Assembly: GCF_001645185.1 (NCBI RefSeq)
Contig: NZ_LXTQ01000001.1
Span: forward strand, 496,001-560,000
DNA: 64,000 nt
DNA from: Methylobacillus sp. MM3
Lineage (GTDB): Bacteria; Pseudomonadota; Gammaproteobacteria; Burkholderiales; Methylophilaceae
Reading direction: 5' to 3'
Shown: piece after piece, positions 1-9,000 of the stretch
Layout: each line of letters starts with the position of its first letter
How positions within the stretch are numbered: the stretch's first letter is position 1
Notes under the pieces: model-generated
What the model was told of the DNA's origin: nothing
Seen by the model: the letters and a program-made list of their open reading frames with translations, nothing else
Databases searched by the model: none
Position numbers and translations under genes: made by a program

Positions 1-2
1 TG

Positions 3-473
3 GCCCGAACCTCCGTCCGCTCTCCGGTCACCGGCATCGTCAAGCAGATCAAGGTCAACACGCTGGGCGGCGTACTGCAACCCGGTATGGAAATCATGGA
101 AGTGGTGCCGATGGAGGATACATTCCTTATCGAAACCAAGGTACGCCCCTCGGATGTCGGTTTCATTCACCCCGGCCAGGATGCAATGGTCAAGCTGACC
201 GCCTATGACTTCTCGATTTATGGCGGGATGGAAGCCAACGTAGAAAGCATTAGCGCAGACACCATCACCGAGGACAAGAACGGCAAAAGCGAGAGCTACT
301 ACCTCGTACAAGTTCGCACCAGGAGCGGCACTTTCACCGGTACGCACAAGAAGCTGCCGATCATCCCCGGCATGATCTCGACCGTGCATATCAAGACCGG
401 CAAGAAAACGGTGTTGCAATACCTGATGAAACCGGTGCTGAAGGCGAAGTACGACGCGTTGCGGGAGCGGTAA
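3..473 (+). CDS. HlyD-family type I secretion membrane fusion protein, C-terminal part (LapC-like)
   Basis: The frame is open from the left edge (first full codon at base 3), so the start lies outside the window. The visible 156 residues are the end of an HlyD/LapC periplasmic adaptor: a lipoyl-like half motif (SPVTGIVKQI near the left edge, then GGVLQPGMEIMEVVP) followed by the beta-barrel domain and the family-typical end (LPIIPGMISTVHIKTGKKTVLQYLMKPV, split here only for reading). Such adaptors link an inner-membrane ABC exporter to TolC. The nearby tolC-like gene, RTX adhesin, lapD and lapG make it the likely adaptor for adhesin export; the ABC gene would be expected just upstream. Assignment to the HlyD family is certain; the partner is inferred from context. 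Confidence 0.9.
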   Translation, partial: ARTSVRSPVTGIVKQIKVNTLGGVLQPGMEIMEVVPMEDTFLIETKVRPSDVGFIHPGQDAMVKLTAYDFSIYGGMEANVESISADTITEDKNGKSESYYLVQVRTRSGTFTGTHKKLPIIPGMISTVHIKTGKKTVLQYLMKPVLKAKYDALRER

Positions 474-529
474 GAGGCACTTGGGAGGCAATAATATGCA
501 ACTAAATTGCCTGACTTGGAACGCAGCTG

Positions 530-543
530 TCAGATATATCTGA
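530..543. promoter_or_regulatory. 14-bp perfect palindrome upstream of the SRAP-like gene
   Basis: TCAGATATATCTGA is a perfect palindrome 74 bp before the start of the next gene. It could be an operator or chance in a short AT-rich gap; no second copy was seen nearby. Confidence 0.2.
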
Positions 544-616
544 TTCTCTGTAGGAGCAAGAACCAGCCAAGATGTCTAGCGCCTAACCATTATGTTCAAC
601 GCGCTCGTAATACATT

Positions 617-1084
617 ATGTGCGACGGTATCGAAATTGAAGGCAAAAAGATTATCTTCGGCGAAGGCCGCGACCTTTTGCCGATCACCCATGCTGATGAG
701 GAAGTCAATTGGGTCATCTGGGGAGAACGCCGCGAAGGGGATTGTTATCCTCATGGAGGCTGGGTCCATCCAGGCGATTTGAAGTCCAGCTCCTGGAGAC
801 CATGGCGCCCCAAAGAGGTCGTGATTCCCGCAGATCGTTTCATGGTGCGGAATGATCGCGGAAAGGCAGAATGGTTTCCGCTTGAGCCCGGGATGGGAAT
901 ACGAGGCATGATGGCCTGCCGGGAATTGGAATGTCGGCTTTACATTGTGACGACTACTCCCCCGGAACAGTATGGCTGGGCACGCCGTTGGCCTGATGTC
1001 GTCACAACGTTGCCTAACCAGGTCAGCGCTATCGAATCAAAAAGGCCATCGCAATATGAGCACCCTGATTTGCTCCATGCTTGA
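617..1084 (+). CDS. Small uncharacterised protein, possibly a degenerate SRAP (HMCES/YedK)-like protein
   Basis: 155 residues beginning Met-Cys, with no signal peptide or membrane segment. No family is recognised with confidence. Several features occur in the same order as in SRAP (HMCES/YedK) proteins: Cys2, PADRF near residue 73, GKAEWFPL near 84, and YIVTTTPP followed by RWPDVVTT near 112-130 (SRAP: PADGFYEW, TIxTT, HDRMPVIL). The conserved Glu of GLWE and the His of HDRMP are not recognisable, so abasic-site crosslinking activity is doubtful. It has no clear ribosome binding site and is unrelated to its Lap-system neighbours, which suggests an acquired gene. Function unknown. Confidence 0.6.
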   Translation: MCDGIEIEGKKIIFGEGRDLLPITHADEEVNWVIWGERREGDCYPHGGWVHPGDLKSSSWRPWRPKEVVIPADRFMVRNDRGKAEWFPLEPGMGIRGMMACRELECRLYIVTTTPPEQYGWARRWPDVVTTLPNQVSAIESKRPSQYEHPDLLHA

Positions 1085-1142
1085 GTAGCCTTGCCTTTCC
1101 TTTTAGCAGGCGCGTCTGAAAGATGGCGCCCGATCAATAAAG

Positions 1143-1165
1143 AAAAGCCGGCATTGCCGGCTTTT
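1143..1165. terminator. Bidirectional rho-independent terminator
   Basis: Perfect 10-bp stem AAAAGCCGGC / GCCGGCTTTT with a 3-nt loop (ATT), located between the convergent ends of the small plus-strand gene and lapD. A-tract and T-tract flank it, so it can act in both directions. Confidence 0.85.
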
Positions 1166-1190
1166 CGCTTGCCTGGATGATAAGCCGGAA

Positions 1191-3149
1191 TTACCGTGCC
1201 TCCGGCCTCCCCACTCCATACCCTTGCACGCCATCCAGCCCCAGACTGCTCAACAGATTCAACTCTTCCTGCGTTTCCACCGAAACCGCAAACACCTTGA
1301 TCTCCAAGCCGTGGGCTACCTTGATCACGGACTCGATAAAGAACTGGTTGTCCTTGTTCTCCAGAATGCCGCGCACATAGCTGCCGTCGATCTTGATGTA
1401 ATCCAGCTTGAGCGTGCTGAGATAGCCAAAGGACGAGAAGCCACGACCAAAGTGATCCAGGCCGACGCCAGTGCCATATGTCGCCACGCGCGCAATGAAG
1501 TCGCGCAGCGCATCGACATTTTCGATCATCCCGTATTCGGAAACTTCGATCAGCAGCCTGGAAGCCGCAGCCGGCGCTTGTGCCAATTGGTCACATAACC
1601 AACTGACGAATTCGGCATTTTGCAGGCTGGCCGGGAAAAGATTCACGGCCACGGGCGTATCGCCATAGCGTTTTGCAGCAAGGCGCGCCAGCACTTCGAC
1701 GATCATGGCGCGGTCGAAATCCGTTGCCAGGCGCAGGCGTTTGGCAACCGGAGTGTAGACGACGGCAGGAATGACCGACCCTTGATCGTCGGTGAGACGC
1801 ATCAGGGATTCGTAATGCAGGATGGTATCCCGAGCGGAGTCGGCAGCGGCCTTCGCTGGCTGAACCAGCAGCGAAATCCGCTTGCTGGCGAGCGCTTCGC
1901 GCAGGATATCGCCCCACTGCGTGGCGGTGCGTATCGGCGTATCGCCGCCGGTCTTGCCTGGGTCAATCAGGTTGACCGCATTCGGGCCCTGCTGCTGGGC
2001 CGCGCGTAGCGCCATGTCAGCAGCCGAGAGGACTTCGCCGTAGCTCTGGCCAGTAAAGAGCGCGATACCGATGTGACCGACTTCCTCGTTATCCACCAGT
2101 CCGCGCTCCTTGAAGCGCAGCATGGCCTTGGCAAGATTCTGGCCCAGTTCCATGGCTTCCGTGTCGCCGGCATTGGTCAGCACGACAGCGAAATTGGCAC
2201 CGTTAAGATGGACGGTAAAGTATTCCAGGTGCGAATGCGATTTGCAGATCGCCTCAAGAAATTCGGCAGTGTTCTTCAGCAGTTCGTCGCCCGCTTGGTA
2301 ACCGCGCTTTTCGTTGTATTGCTTGAAGTCTTTCAACTCAAGCATCAGCAGCGCGCCATGCTTGCCGGTTTCGATCAACTGCTTCAGATTCATTTCAAAG
2401 TAACGGCGGTTTGCAAGGCCGGTCAGCGAATCGCGGTAGTTCTCCGACCGCAGGCGCTCGATGGAGGCCGTTTGTTCGTCGAACATTTCCTTGACTCGGG
2501 TGCTCATGCGATTCATCGCTTCGACCACGCTGCGCAGTTCCAGCGTCCAGGGAATCTTTTTCTGCACCGGATATTCGCGATCGCAGATCGCACGCGCCTG
2601 CATCTCGACATCGCGCAAAGGACGCAGGATGAAATGCAGCGCGATTACGCCCAGCAGCACGGTGACCGTGGACGCAGCGAGGAACCACCAGAAAGATTCG
2701 GCGGTATTTGTCCAGAGAGCAACGTAGGCATAGCCAGGGTTGGCCTCCACGCGCACTGTGCCAGCCTGTTGCCAACCGGCCATGATGAGGGCCTCGCCGC
2801 GCGGAGTATCCAGCGGTACCGCATCGACAAACCATTGCGGCACGCTGCCCAGCTTGACGTCCTGCTTGCGGGAGACGATGGGCTTGCCTTCGACGTCGCT
2901 GACCACCACCTCGCGGTAGTAGCCGCTGTCCGACACCGCACTCACCATGCGATCCACCACAGCCATATCATTCTCTGCCATCGGCGGCGTAAGCGTCAGG
3001 CCAAGCGAAGTCGCGGTATCCTGCGAAATCGTGCGCAACTGATCGTTGAGGTAGTCACGCGTGTTATTGATGCTGAGCAGCAGTGTGCCGACAAAGAGCA
3101 GTATGAACAGCGTAACGATTACGATCACCAACTGCCGGAGTAACGTCAT
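1191..3149 (-). CDS. lapD: LapD-like cyclic-di-GMP receptor (periplasmic domain, HAMP, degenerate GGDEF and EAL)
   Basis: 652 residues: TM1 at about 7-27, periplasmic LapD/MoxY N-terminal domain about 28-152, TM2 about 153-175, HAMP about 175-228, GGDEF-like domain about 238-395, EAL-like domain about 410-648. Both enzyme sites are lost: the GGDEF signature reads LNGAN (315-319), EAL reads ESL (447-449), and the DDFG motif reads DHFG (565-568). This is what is known for LapD, an inside-out receptor that binds c-di-GMP through its EAL domain and sequesters the protease LapG in the periplasm. It lies 12 bp downstream of lapG on the same strand. In the known system high c-di-GMP keeps the adhesin on the surface. 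Strong assignment. Confidence 0.93.
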   Translation of the reverse strand: MTLLRQLVIVIVTLFILLFVGTLLLSINNTRDYLNDQLRTISQDTATSLGLTLTPPMAENDMAVVDRMVSAVSDSGYYREVVVSDVEGKPIVSRKQDVKLGSVPQWFVDAVPLDTPRGEALIMAGWQQAGTVRVEANPGYAYVALWTNTAESFWWFLAASTVTVLLGVIALHFILRPLRDVEMQARAICDREYPVQKKIPWTLELRSVVEAMNRMSTRVKEMFDEQTASIERLRSENYRDSLTGLANRRYFEMNLKQLIETGKHGALLMLELKDFKQYNEKRGYQAGDELLKNTAEFLEAICKSHSHLEYFTVHLNGANFAVVLTNAGDTEAMELGQNLAKAMLRFKERGLVDNEEVGHIGIALFTGQSYGEVLSAADMALRAAQQQGPNAVNLIDPGKTGGDTPIRTATQWGDILREALASKRISLLVQPAKAAADSARDTILHYESLMRLTDDQGSVIPAVVYTPVAKRLRLATDFDRAMIVEVLARLAAKRYGDTPVAVNLFPASLQNAEFVSWLCDQLAQAPAAASRLLIEVSEYGMIENVDALRDFIARVATYGTGVGLDHFGRGFSSFGYLSTLKLDYIKIDGSYVRGILENKDNQFFIESVIKVAHGLEIKVFAVSVETQEELNLLSSLGLDGVQGYGVGRPEAR

Positions 3150-3161
3150 TTTATTTCTCCC

Positions 3162-3863
3162 TTAAAATTCTTTGCCCATGCGCGCCATCATGTCGCGCCA
3201 GAGGCTGATCTTGTTGCCGCCGGCCACGCTCTTTCCGGCCCCGCGCGCCTTGGCGAGCCACAGCCCATCACCGTTAAAGCTATAAACCGGAGTCAAATCC
3301 GGGCGCTTGTCGGCCGATTTGATCTCGGGGTTGAGATTATCGAGCACCAACGGCATCGCTGCTGGCGTCGAGTAATAAGTCAGCACCATATGCGCTGCGT
3401 TTTGCAGCCCATAACCTGTTGCCTTGACATACGTGATCTTGAGCTTGTCAATAGGGACACCTAGCGCCAACAGCGTGAAATATTTGCTGATGGAATAGTC
3501 TTCGCAATCACCCCCGCCCGACCCCAGCATTTCGAGTGGCGTCGCCCAGTAATCGACAACCCCGTAATGATCAAGATCGGAAACGAACAGTAGCTGATTG
3601 AAGAAGTTGTTCACCAGTTCAAGCTTTTCCTGCTCGCTTTTCTGCTTGTTGTCGGCCATCAGGTCCAACCATGCCGAGAGACGCTTGCGCGCGGGAAGAC
3701 CGTATTTGGTTTCGGCAGAGGAAAGCTGGTGTTCGGTGAGGATGACTTCGAAACTTGCGCCAAATGTGATCGTCGCGAATGCGATCAGTACCGTGAGCGC
3801 GACCGTGCGGCAAATTCGCCACGGACGCACGGAACATACCGTAGCGTTATCGAACACCGACAA
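3162..3863 (-). CDS. lapG: LapG-like periplasmic cysteine protease (transglutaminase-like, BTLCP)
   Basis: Bacterial transglutaminase-like cysteine protease that releases LapA-type adhesins. The triad is visible as Cys in GGGDCEDYSISKY, His in NAAHMVLTYY and Asp in LVLDNLNPE (residues 120, 158 and 175 from the start used here). A hydrophobic segment (TVALTVLIAFATITFGASF) gives a signal or anchor. An ATG at 3917 would give 251 aa but lies beyond the upstream terminator hairpin. I prefer TTG at 3863, which has GGGGAGG 5 nt upstream and gives 233 aa. The gene sits between tolC and lapD. Its likely substrate is the adhesin at 6006-9419, which carries a TAAG site. Confidence 0.9.
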   Translation of the reverse strand: MSVFDNATVCSVRPWRICRTVALTVLIAFATITFGASFEVILTEHQLSSAETKYGLPARKRLSAWLDLMADNKQKSEQEKLELVNNFFNQLLFVSDLDHYGVVDYWATPLEMLGSGGGDCEDYSISKYFTLLALGVPIDKLKITYVKATGYGLQNAAHMVLTYYSTPAAMPLVLDNLNPEIKSADKRPDLTPVYSFNGDGLWLAKARGAGKSVAGGNKISLWRDMMARMGKEF

Positions 3864-3879
3864 TGAAGCCTCCCCAACA

Positions 3880-3910
3880 AAAAGGGCAGGAGGTTGCCCC
3901 CTGCCCTTTT
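3880..3910 (-). terminator. Rho-independent terminator downstream of tolC
   Basis: On the minus strand, an 11-bp stem (AAAAGGGCAGG / CCTGCCCTTTT) with a 9-nt loop is followed by T residues. It lies 41 bp past the tolC stop and just before the preferred lapG start, so tolC and lapDG are probably separate transcripts or partly attenuated. Confidence 0.8.
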
Positions 3911-3950
3911 CGATCATGCCATCAATTTCTTATGCAGACAACGTTTGCAC

Positions 3951-5369
3951 TTACTGGGCAGGCGCTTTTTCCTCCACAGCCGGCATGGGTTCTGCCGGTG
4001 CAGCCTCAACGGGAGCTGTTTCGGTTGCCGGTGCGGCGCTGGCAGCAGGAGCACCGTTTGCCATCACCACCCTGGATTCTTCACGCGGAGCTACACCCAG
4101 CGACTCAACCAGCTTGCCCATGTCGGCCAGCAAGCGATAGCGAGCGAACATTTCGACGTATTGGCCGTCGATGAAGTTCGAGCGTGCGGTGTAGAGTTCG
4201 TTTTCGGAATCCAGCAAGTCGAGCAGCGTACGCTGGCCGATGCTGAACTGCTTGGCGTAAGCGTCGCGCGTCTGTTCGGTAGCGTCGGCGTGCGCCTTCA
4301 GCTTGGGCAGGCGATCCGTCGAAGTCAGCAGCGAGTTCCAGGAAAGACGGGTGCTTTCTTCAACCTGGCGACGCGTTTTGTTCATGATTTCGGCCGCTTC
4401 CATTTCCTGGATACGGCGCTCGGAGACGCGGGCCTTGTCGGTACCGCCGTGATACAGGTTGTACTTGAAACGCAGCATGGCGTAAGCGTCATTGTTCTTG
4501 TAACGTACGCCATCCAGATTGTTGTTCCAGCTGGTGCCGAGTTCCAGATCGACGCGCGGGCGCAGCAACGACTCTGCGGAGCGGGTCTGTGCCTTGGCGG
4601 CTTCGATATCGGCAGCGGCAGAATTCAGCAGCGGATGATTATTGACGGCAACACCCAATGCATCATCTTCGGATGCCGGAACGCCATCAGGCAGACCCGG
4701 ACGGCCCAGGTCGCGAGGCATTTCGCCAACCACGCGCTGGAACTGGATGTTGGCTTCGCGCAGATTGGCTTCGGCGGAAGCCATGTTGGCCTGGGCCAAT
4801 GCCAGACGGGCTTGCGCCTGTTCAAGGTCCGCCTTGCGACCGACACCGCTGTCGGAGCGCAGCTTGATTTGTTCGAAGACGCGCTCGTGAGCAGCCAGGT
4901 TATCCTGGGTCAGGTTACGCAGCTCCTGGCGACGTACGACTTCGAGATACGTTTCCACCGCACGCAGGCCGACTTCTTCAGAAGTACCGGCAACCCTGTG
5001 TGCGGCCGATTTCACACGCGCTTCATGACGCTGGACTTCGCTCTTGGTACCGAAGCCGTCATAAATCATTTGAGAAAGAGTCAATGCCGATTCGCGACGC
5101 CAAAGGTTATCGCTGCCAGGGCGCGTAGAAGTGTTCTCACTCCATTCAGCGCCGACGCCGGCAGACAAATCGACTTTCGGACGATAACCACCCTTGGCTT
5201 GATTCACGGCCTCATCAGTGGAGAGTCGGCGGCTTGCATCAATCAAAACATCAGGATTGGATTTGATAGTTTGGTCGACTGCTTCGCCCAATGTTTGAGC
5301 TGACGCCCCTTGGCTCGCGAGCAACACGCCGGCTACCGCGCAGAAAAGGACGGAATGCTTGAATTTCAT
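3951..5369 (-). CDS. tolC: TolC-family outer membrane channel for type I secretion (LapE-like)
   Basis: 472 residues with a signal peptide (MKFKHSVLFCAVAGVLLASQ, cleavage near ASA|Q) and two outer-membrane-efflux-protein repeats of long coiled helices (about 28-220 and 235-420). The start is set by the signal peptide. The last 45 residues are Ala/Pro/Glu-rich low complexity. TolC proteins are the trimeric outer-membrane exit duct for ABC-HlyD exporters. The HlyD-type gene, lapD, lapG and RTX adhesin around it make this the probable LapE/AggA equivalent. The symbol tolC is used generically. Confidence 0.92.
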   Translation of the reverse strand: MKFKHSVLFCAVAGVLLASQGASAQTLGEAVDQTIKSNPDVLIDASRRLSTDEAVNQAKGGYRPKVDLSAGVGAEWSENTSTRPGSDNLWRRESALTLSQMIYDGFGTKSEVQRHEARVKSAAHRVAGTSEEVGLRAVETYLEVVRRQELRNLTQDNLAAHERVFEQIKLRSDSGVGRKADLEQAQARLALAQANMASAEANLREANIQFQRVVGEMPRDLGRPGLPDGVPASEDDALGVAVNNHPLLNSAAADIEAAKAQTRSAESLLRPRVDLELGTSWNNNLDGVRYKNNDAYAMLRFKYNLYHGGTDKARVSERRIQEMEAAEIMNKTRRQVEESTRLSWNSLLTSTDRLPKLKAHADATEQTRDAYAKQFSIGQRTLLDLLDSENELYTARSNFIDGQYVEMFARYRLLADMGKLVESLGVAPREESRVVMANGAPAASAAPATETAPVEAAPAEPMPAVEEKAPAQ

Positions 5370-6005
5370 AATAACCCCTTTTTATTGATCTAAAAGTTAT
5401 CAGATAACCTAGACTCGAACTCAATTTATTCTAATAACTTTTTCTTTGCAAACAAAAAAGCTTAAGGATATTGCATACGCATAATTTTGCGACACTTGTT
5501 GCGAAAAACACACAGTTCTTCATTTCGGGGAGGACTATAACATGCGAGGGAATGATGGTCTCTACCCCAAATGGGGGGTAATTGCAGAGTAAAAATAGAC
5601 GCTTAACAAGTTTCTATTTTAGAAGGTGATTAATTCGGCTATCTGATCTTAAAACTCCAATCAAACCATTTAAATTTCGATCATTATTTACGCTCACAAT
5701 GGCATTATTCTCAGTCAAATCGACGTCTCTGCACTATGGATTTTTGCCACATTCACCTTTCGAGCAAAATCGGGAACCTGACTGCCATTCAAAATCCTAG
5801 CCTCCGGCATGGATCAGTCGATCCAGCCACGTTCAAATCAAAGATTTGTCACTTTAAAAACCCATTAACCAATCACTTTTAAAGAATGAAAGAAATTAGG
5901 TTGTTACTTTCTGTCATGCAAAGAAATTCGCTTCAATAGTCAAAATCTATATGCAAAAAAACAGGCGCCCGAAGGCGCCTGCAATTGGTCAGGAAACAGA
6001 ACTAA
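5370..6005. other. 636-bp AT-rich intergenic region between tolC and the adhesin gene
   Basis: No convincing gene on either strand. It is clearly more AT-rich than its surroundings. Seen within it: a dyad GTTATC-A-GATAAC at 5396-5408, 27 bp upstream of tolC; a hairpin-capable TACCCC/GGGGTA at 5563-5580; and the adhesin terminator at 5955-5981. The tolC promoter must lie in the 5370-5550 part. An unannotated small RNA cannot be excluded. Confidence 0.6.
5955..5981 (-). terminator. Rho-independent terminator of the adhesin gene
   Basis: On the minus strand, the stem CAGGCGCC-TTCG-GGCGCCTG (8 bp with a stable UUCG tetraloop) is followed by seven T residues, 24 bp past the adhesin stop codon. 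Confidence 0.93.
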
Positions 6006-9000
6006 TCAAACGTCCGTTTTTATATTTCCATCCGTCAGCAAGTTATTGATGATAGTAGTTGTGGACAACGTGTTGCCTGCAGTGAGATCAACACCTTGCA
6101 GCACGACTTGCTGCACGTCTCCACCTGCAGTAGAGCCGTTGGTATCGATAGTGATGGTTGTATTACCATTGTTGTAGTTGAAGGACAGATAACTTCCTAG
6201 CGAGTTGGCATCTGCATGCTCACCTTGCAACAGGTCTGCAAGATTTATTACATCGCCGCCAGTACCCTTGGCAAAGTCCGTGATGGTATCCGTACCACTT
6301 TCGTTAGCCTTCCAGATGAAAGTATCCACCCCAGCACCGCCAGTCAGAATATCGTCACCAGTACCCCCGGTAAGAATGTCATTGCCTTCGCGACCGAAGA
6401 TGGTATCGCTACCGCTTCCACCACCCAATGTGTCTCCGTTAGTGCTACCGTAAATCAGATCACCATGCTCGGTGCCGGTAGTCGTCACGGAAGGGCTACC
6501 ATCGATGTCATTAATGAACGCAGCCTTCAGATAACGTGCTTGCTCATTACCTCCTGTGTTGTCATCGTAGGTCACAATCCATGCGGAGCCAGCCGCCTGC
6601 GGATGGCTTGTCAGATAAGTCGCCAGACTGACTGCTGCGCCATTAATCGTAGTTACGATGTTGCTGAAAGATACGTTATCTTGCCAATATCCACCTGCAT
6701 CGGCATTCGTACCATTCTGGGTCCAGTCATTCACTCCATTATTGGCTTGGATTACCGTAAATACATGTCCATCCACGGTCAAAGTTACATTAACCTGACT
6801 CTCGACAGCGTTAGTTAAATTTTTCGAACTACGCACATGGAAATCAGTCGTCAGTTGCAATACGGCCTGAGAGTAATCGCCTTGCGAAGCAATCTCCGAG
6901 CTAACGATATAGTTAACGGTTTGGTTACTACCAGAAGTCAGAGGATGACTGCCATCGCCAATCTGAACTGTGTCGGTATGAGCCGCTGTACCTAACAAGG
7001 TGTGCAGATTGACAGTACCGGTTACTGAAGCAGTGCCATCGGATACCGAGTACGTGAATACACCGTCATCTGCGCCAGAAATCCCTTGACCGCTCGAGTT
7101 ATACGTAGCGACACCATCCGGCTTGTAGGTCAACGACTGGAACTGAACCAGGGTCAGCGTCGTTCCCGTAGCCACAGCATGGAAGCCGGTACCATCAACA
7201 TAGCCAACCGTACCCTTCGCAGGGAGAGTGCCCACGGTAATGGTCAGCGCATCTCCATCCACATCAGTAGGCGCATTTAATGCCAGTGGATAACCATTGC
7301 TATAGATTCCCGTCATCTGACCGGTAGCATCTGGCATGAAGACATTCTTAACCGGATCAACCACCGGCGCATCGTTCAACGGGGTCACGTCAATGGTCAG
7401 CGTGGAGGTGTCCGTGCCGCCATTGCCATCGGTTACCGTGTAAGTCGCTACCGGAACCGGGCCGTTGTAGTTCACGGCCGGGGTAAAGGTGTAGCTGCCA
7501 TTGGCGTTAATCACCAGCGTGCCCACACCCGTCATGCTTGCCGTTTGACCTGCGAGGTAAACCGTTGCATCGCCAGCCACCGTGAAGCTCACTACCGTGC
7601 CCGTATCGCCATCCACATCGCTGAAGTTGGCCAGAACACCGTTAGTGGAATTCACCACCAACGGGGTATCTTCCGGTGTCGTGTTGGTTTCATTGCCGTC
7701 TACCGGCGCATCGTTCAACGGGGTCACGTCAATGGTCAGCGTGGAGGTGTCCGTGCCGCCATTGCCATCGGTTACCGTGTAAGTCGCTACCGGAACCGGG
7801 CCGTTGTAGTTCACGGCCGGGGTAAAGGTGTAGCTGCCATTGGCGTTAATCACCAGCGTGCCCACACCCGTCATGCTTGCCGTTTGACCTGCGAGGTAAA
7901 CCGTTGCATCGCCAGCCACCGTGAAGCTCACTACCGTGCCCGTATCGCCATCCACATCGCTGAAGTTGGCCAGAACACCGTTAGTGGAATTCACCACCAA
8001 CGGGGTATCTTCCGGTGTCGTGTTGGTTTCATTGCCGTCTACCGGCGCATCGTTTAGAGGGTTGATACCGATAGCAATAGTAGCTGTTGAAGGCGCATTG
8101 TAACCATCCGTGATGGTGTAAGTAGCATCAGGAACCGAGCCGTTGTAGTTGGCTTCGGGGATAAAGGTAAGAGCACCAGTGCTTGTGATAGTCAAAGAAC
8201 CAATACCATCAAGTATGATAGTTCCCCCTGCAACCGCAGTAGCTTCATCTTCGCCTTCGCCCCAGGTGAAAGAAACAACTGTCAGAGTGTCGCCATCCTG
8301 ATCATTGTCCACTCCACCCGTGCTTTCGCCGTTGCTATCATCAAGAATCACATTGGCATTCAGCGTTCCATCCTCATCGACGAAGTAAGCGTTGTCTACC
8401 GCAACTGGAGAAGTATCATCATCCACGATCCAGCCATAGGCCGTATTGGCAGCCGGGTTGATAGTGGCATTATCAGCGCCCGTTAAGACGATCTGGAAGC
8501 TTTCTGCTTCAGCCATTGTGTTGCCATTTTCATCAAAATGGTCAGGCACCACGTTGATTACGACAGGCACTTCAGTCGTACCAGCAGGAATAACTACGAA
8601 GCCCATGAGAATGCCTGTTACCGGATCAAGTACTTGACCATCATCAGGGAGGTAGTCAGCGCCAGAAGCATTTGGGGCTGTCGCGGTACCAGGGCGAATT
8701 TCATAGAAAACCGTAACATCCTGATCGAAAGCCTTGTCCAACCGTAAGATGAAAGTCACTTGATTGAAGGCATCATCACCATCCGTGCCTTCCGGCAAAT
8801 AAGCATTATTGCCGGAAATAACTGGAATAAAGCCACCTTCATTTCCACCTCCTGGAGGCAACTCAACGACCACGTCAACTTCCACTGTAACCACTGGAGG
8901 CACGATGACCGGCACAGTCTCGTCTTCAACCGGCGGCAACTCCGTAAACGTCGTCGATTCCGGTCCTGGAATTCCCAGCGTATTGAAACCGCTGGTCACA

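Noticed and set aside
507-782. 91-codon plus-strand ORF overlapping the SRAP-like gene
   Set aside because: Overlaps in another frame, no protein features, no ribosome site.
2073-3143. Long plus-strand ORF (356 codons) opposite lapD
   Set aside because: Antisense shadow of a clear LapD; low-complexity His/Arg/Gln-rich translation, no domain or ribosome site.
3894-5303. 469-codon plus-strand ORF opposite tolC
   Set aside because: Antisense of a full-length TolC family gene with a signal peptide; translation has no family features.
5563-5580. TACCCC/GGGGTA hairpin in the tolC-adhesin gap as a NarL-type site
   Set aside because: Spacing between half-sites does not fit the 7-2-7 arrangement and no second site was seen.
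7545-8057. Repeat-containing plus-strand ORF (and possible CRISPR-like periodicity)
   Set aside because: Periodicity comes from the two 339-bp adhesin repeats; no short palindromic repeats with unique spacers, so no CRISPR.
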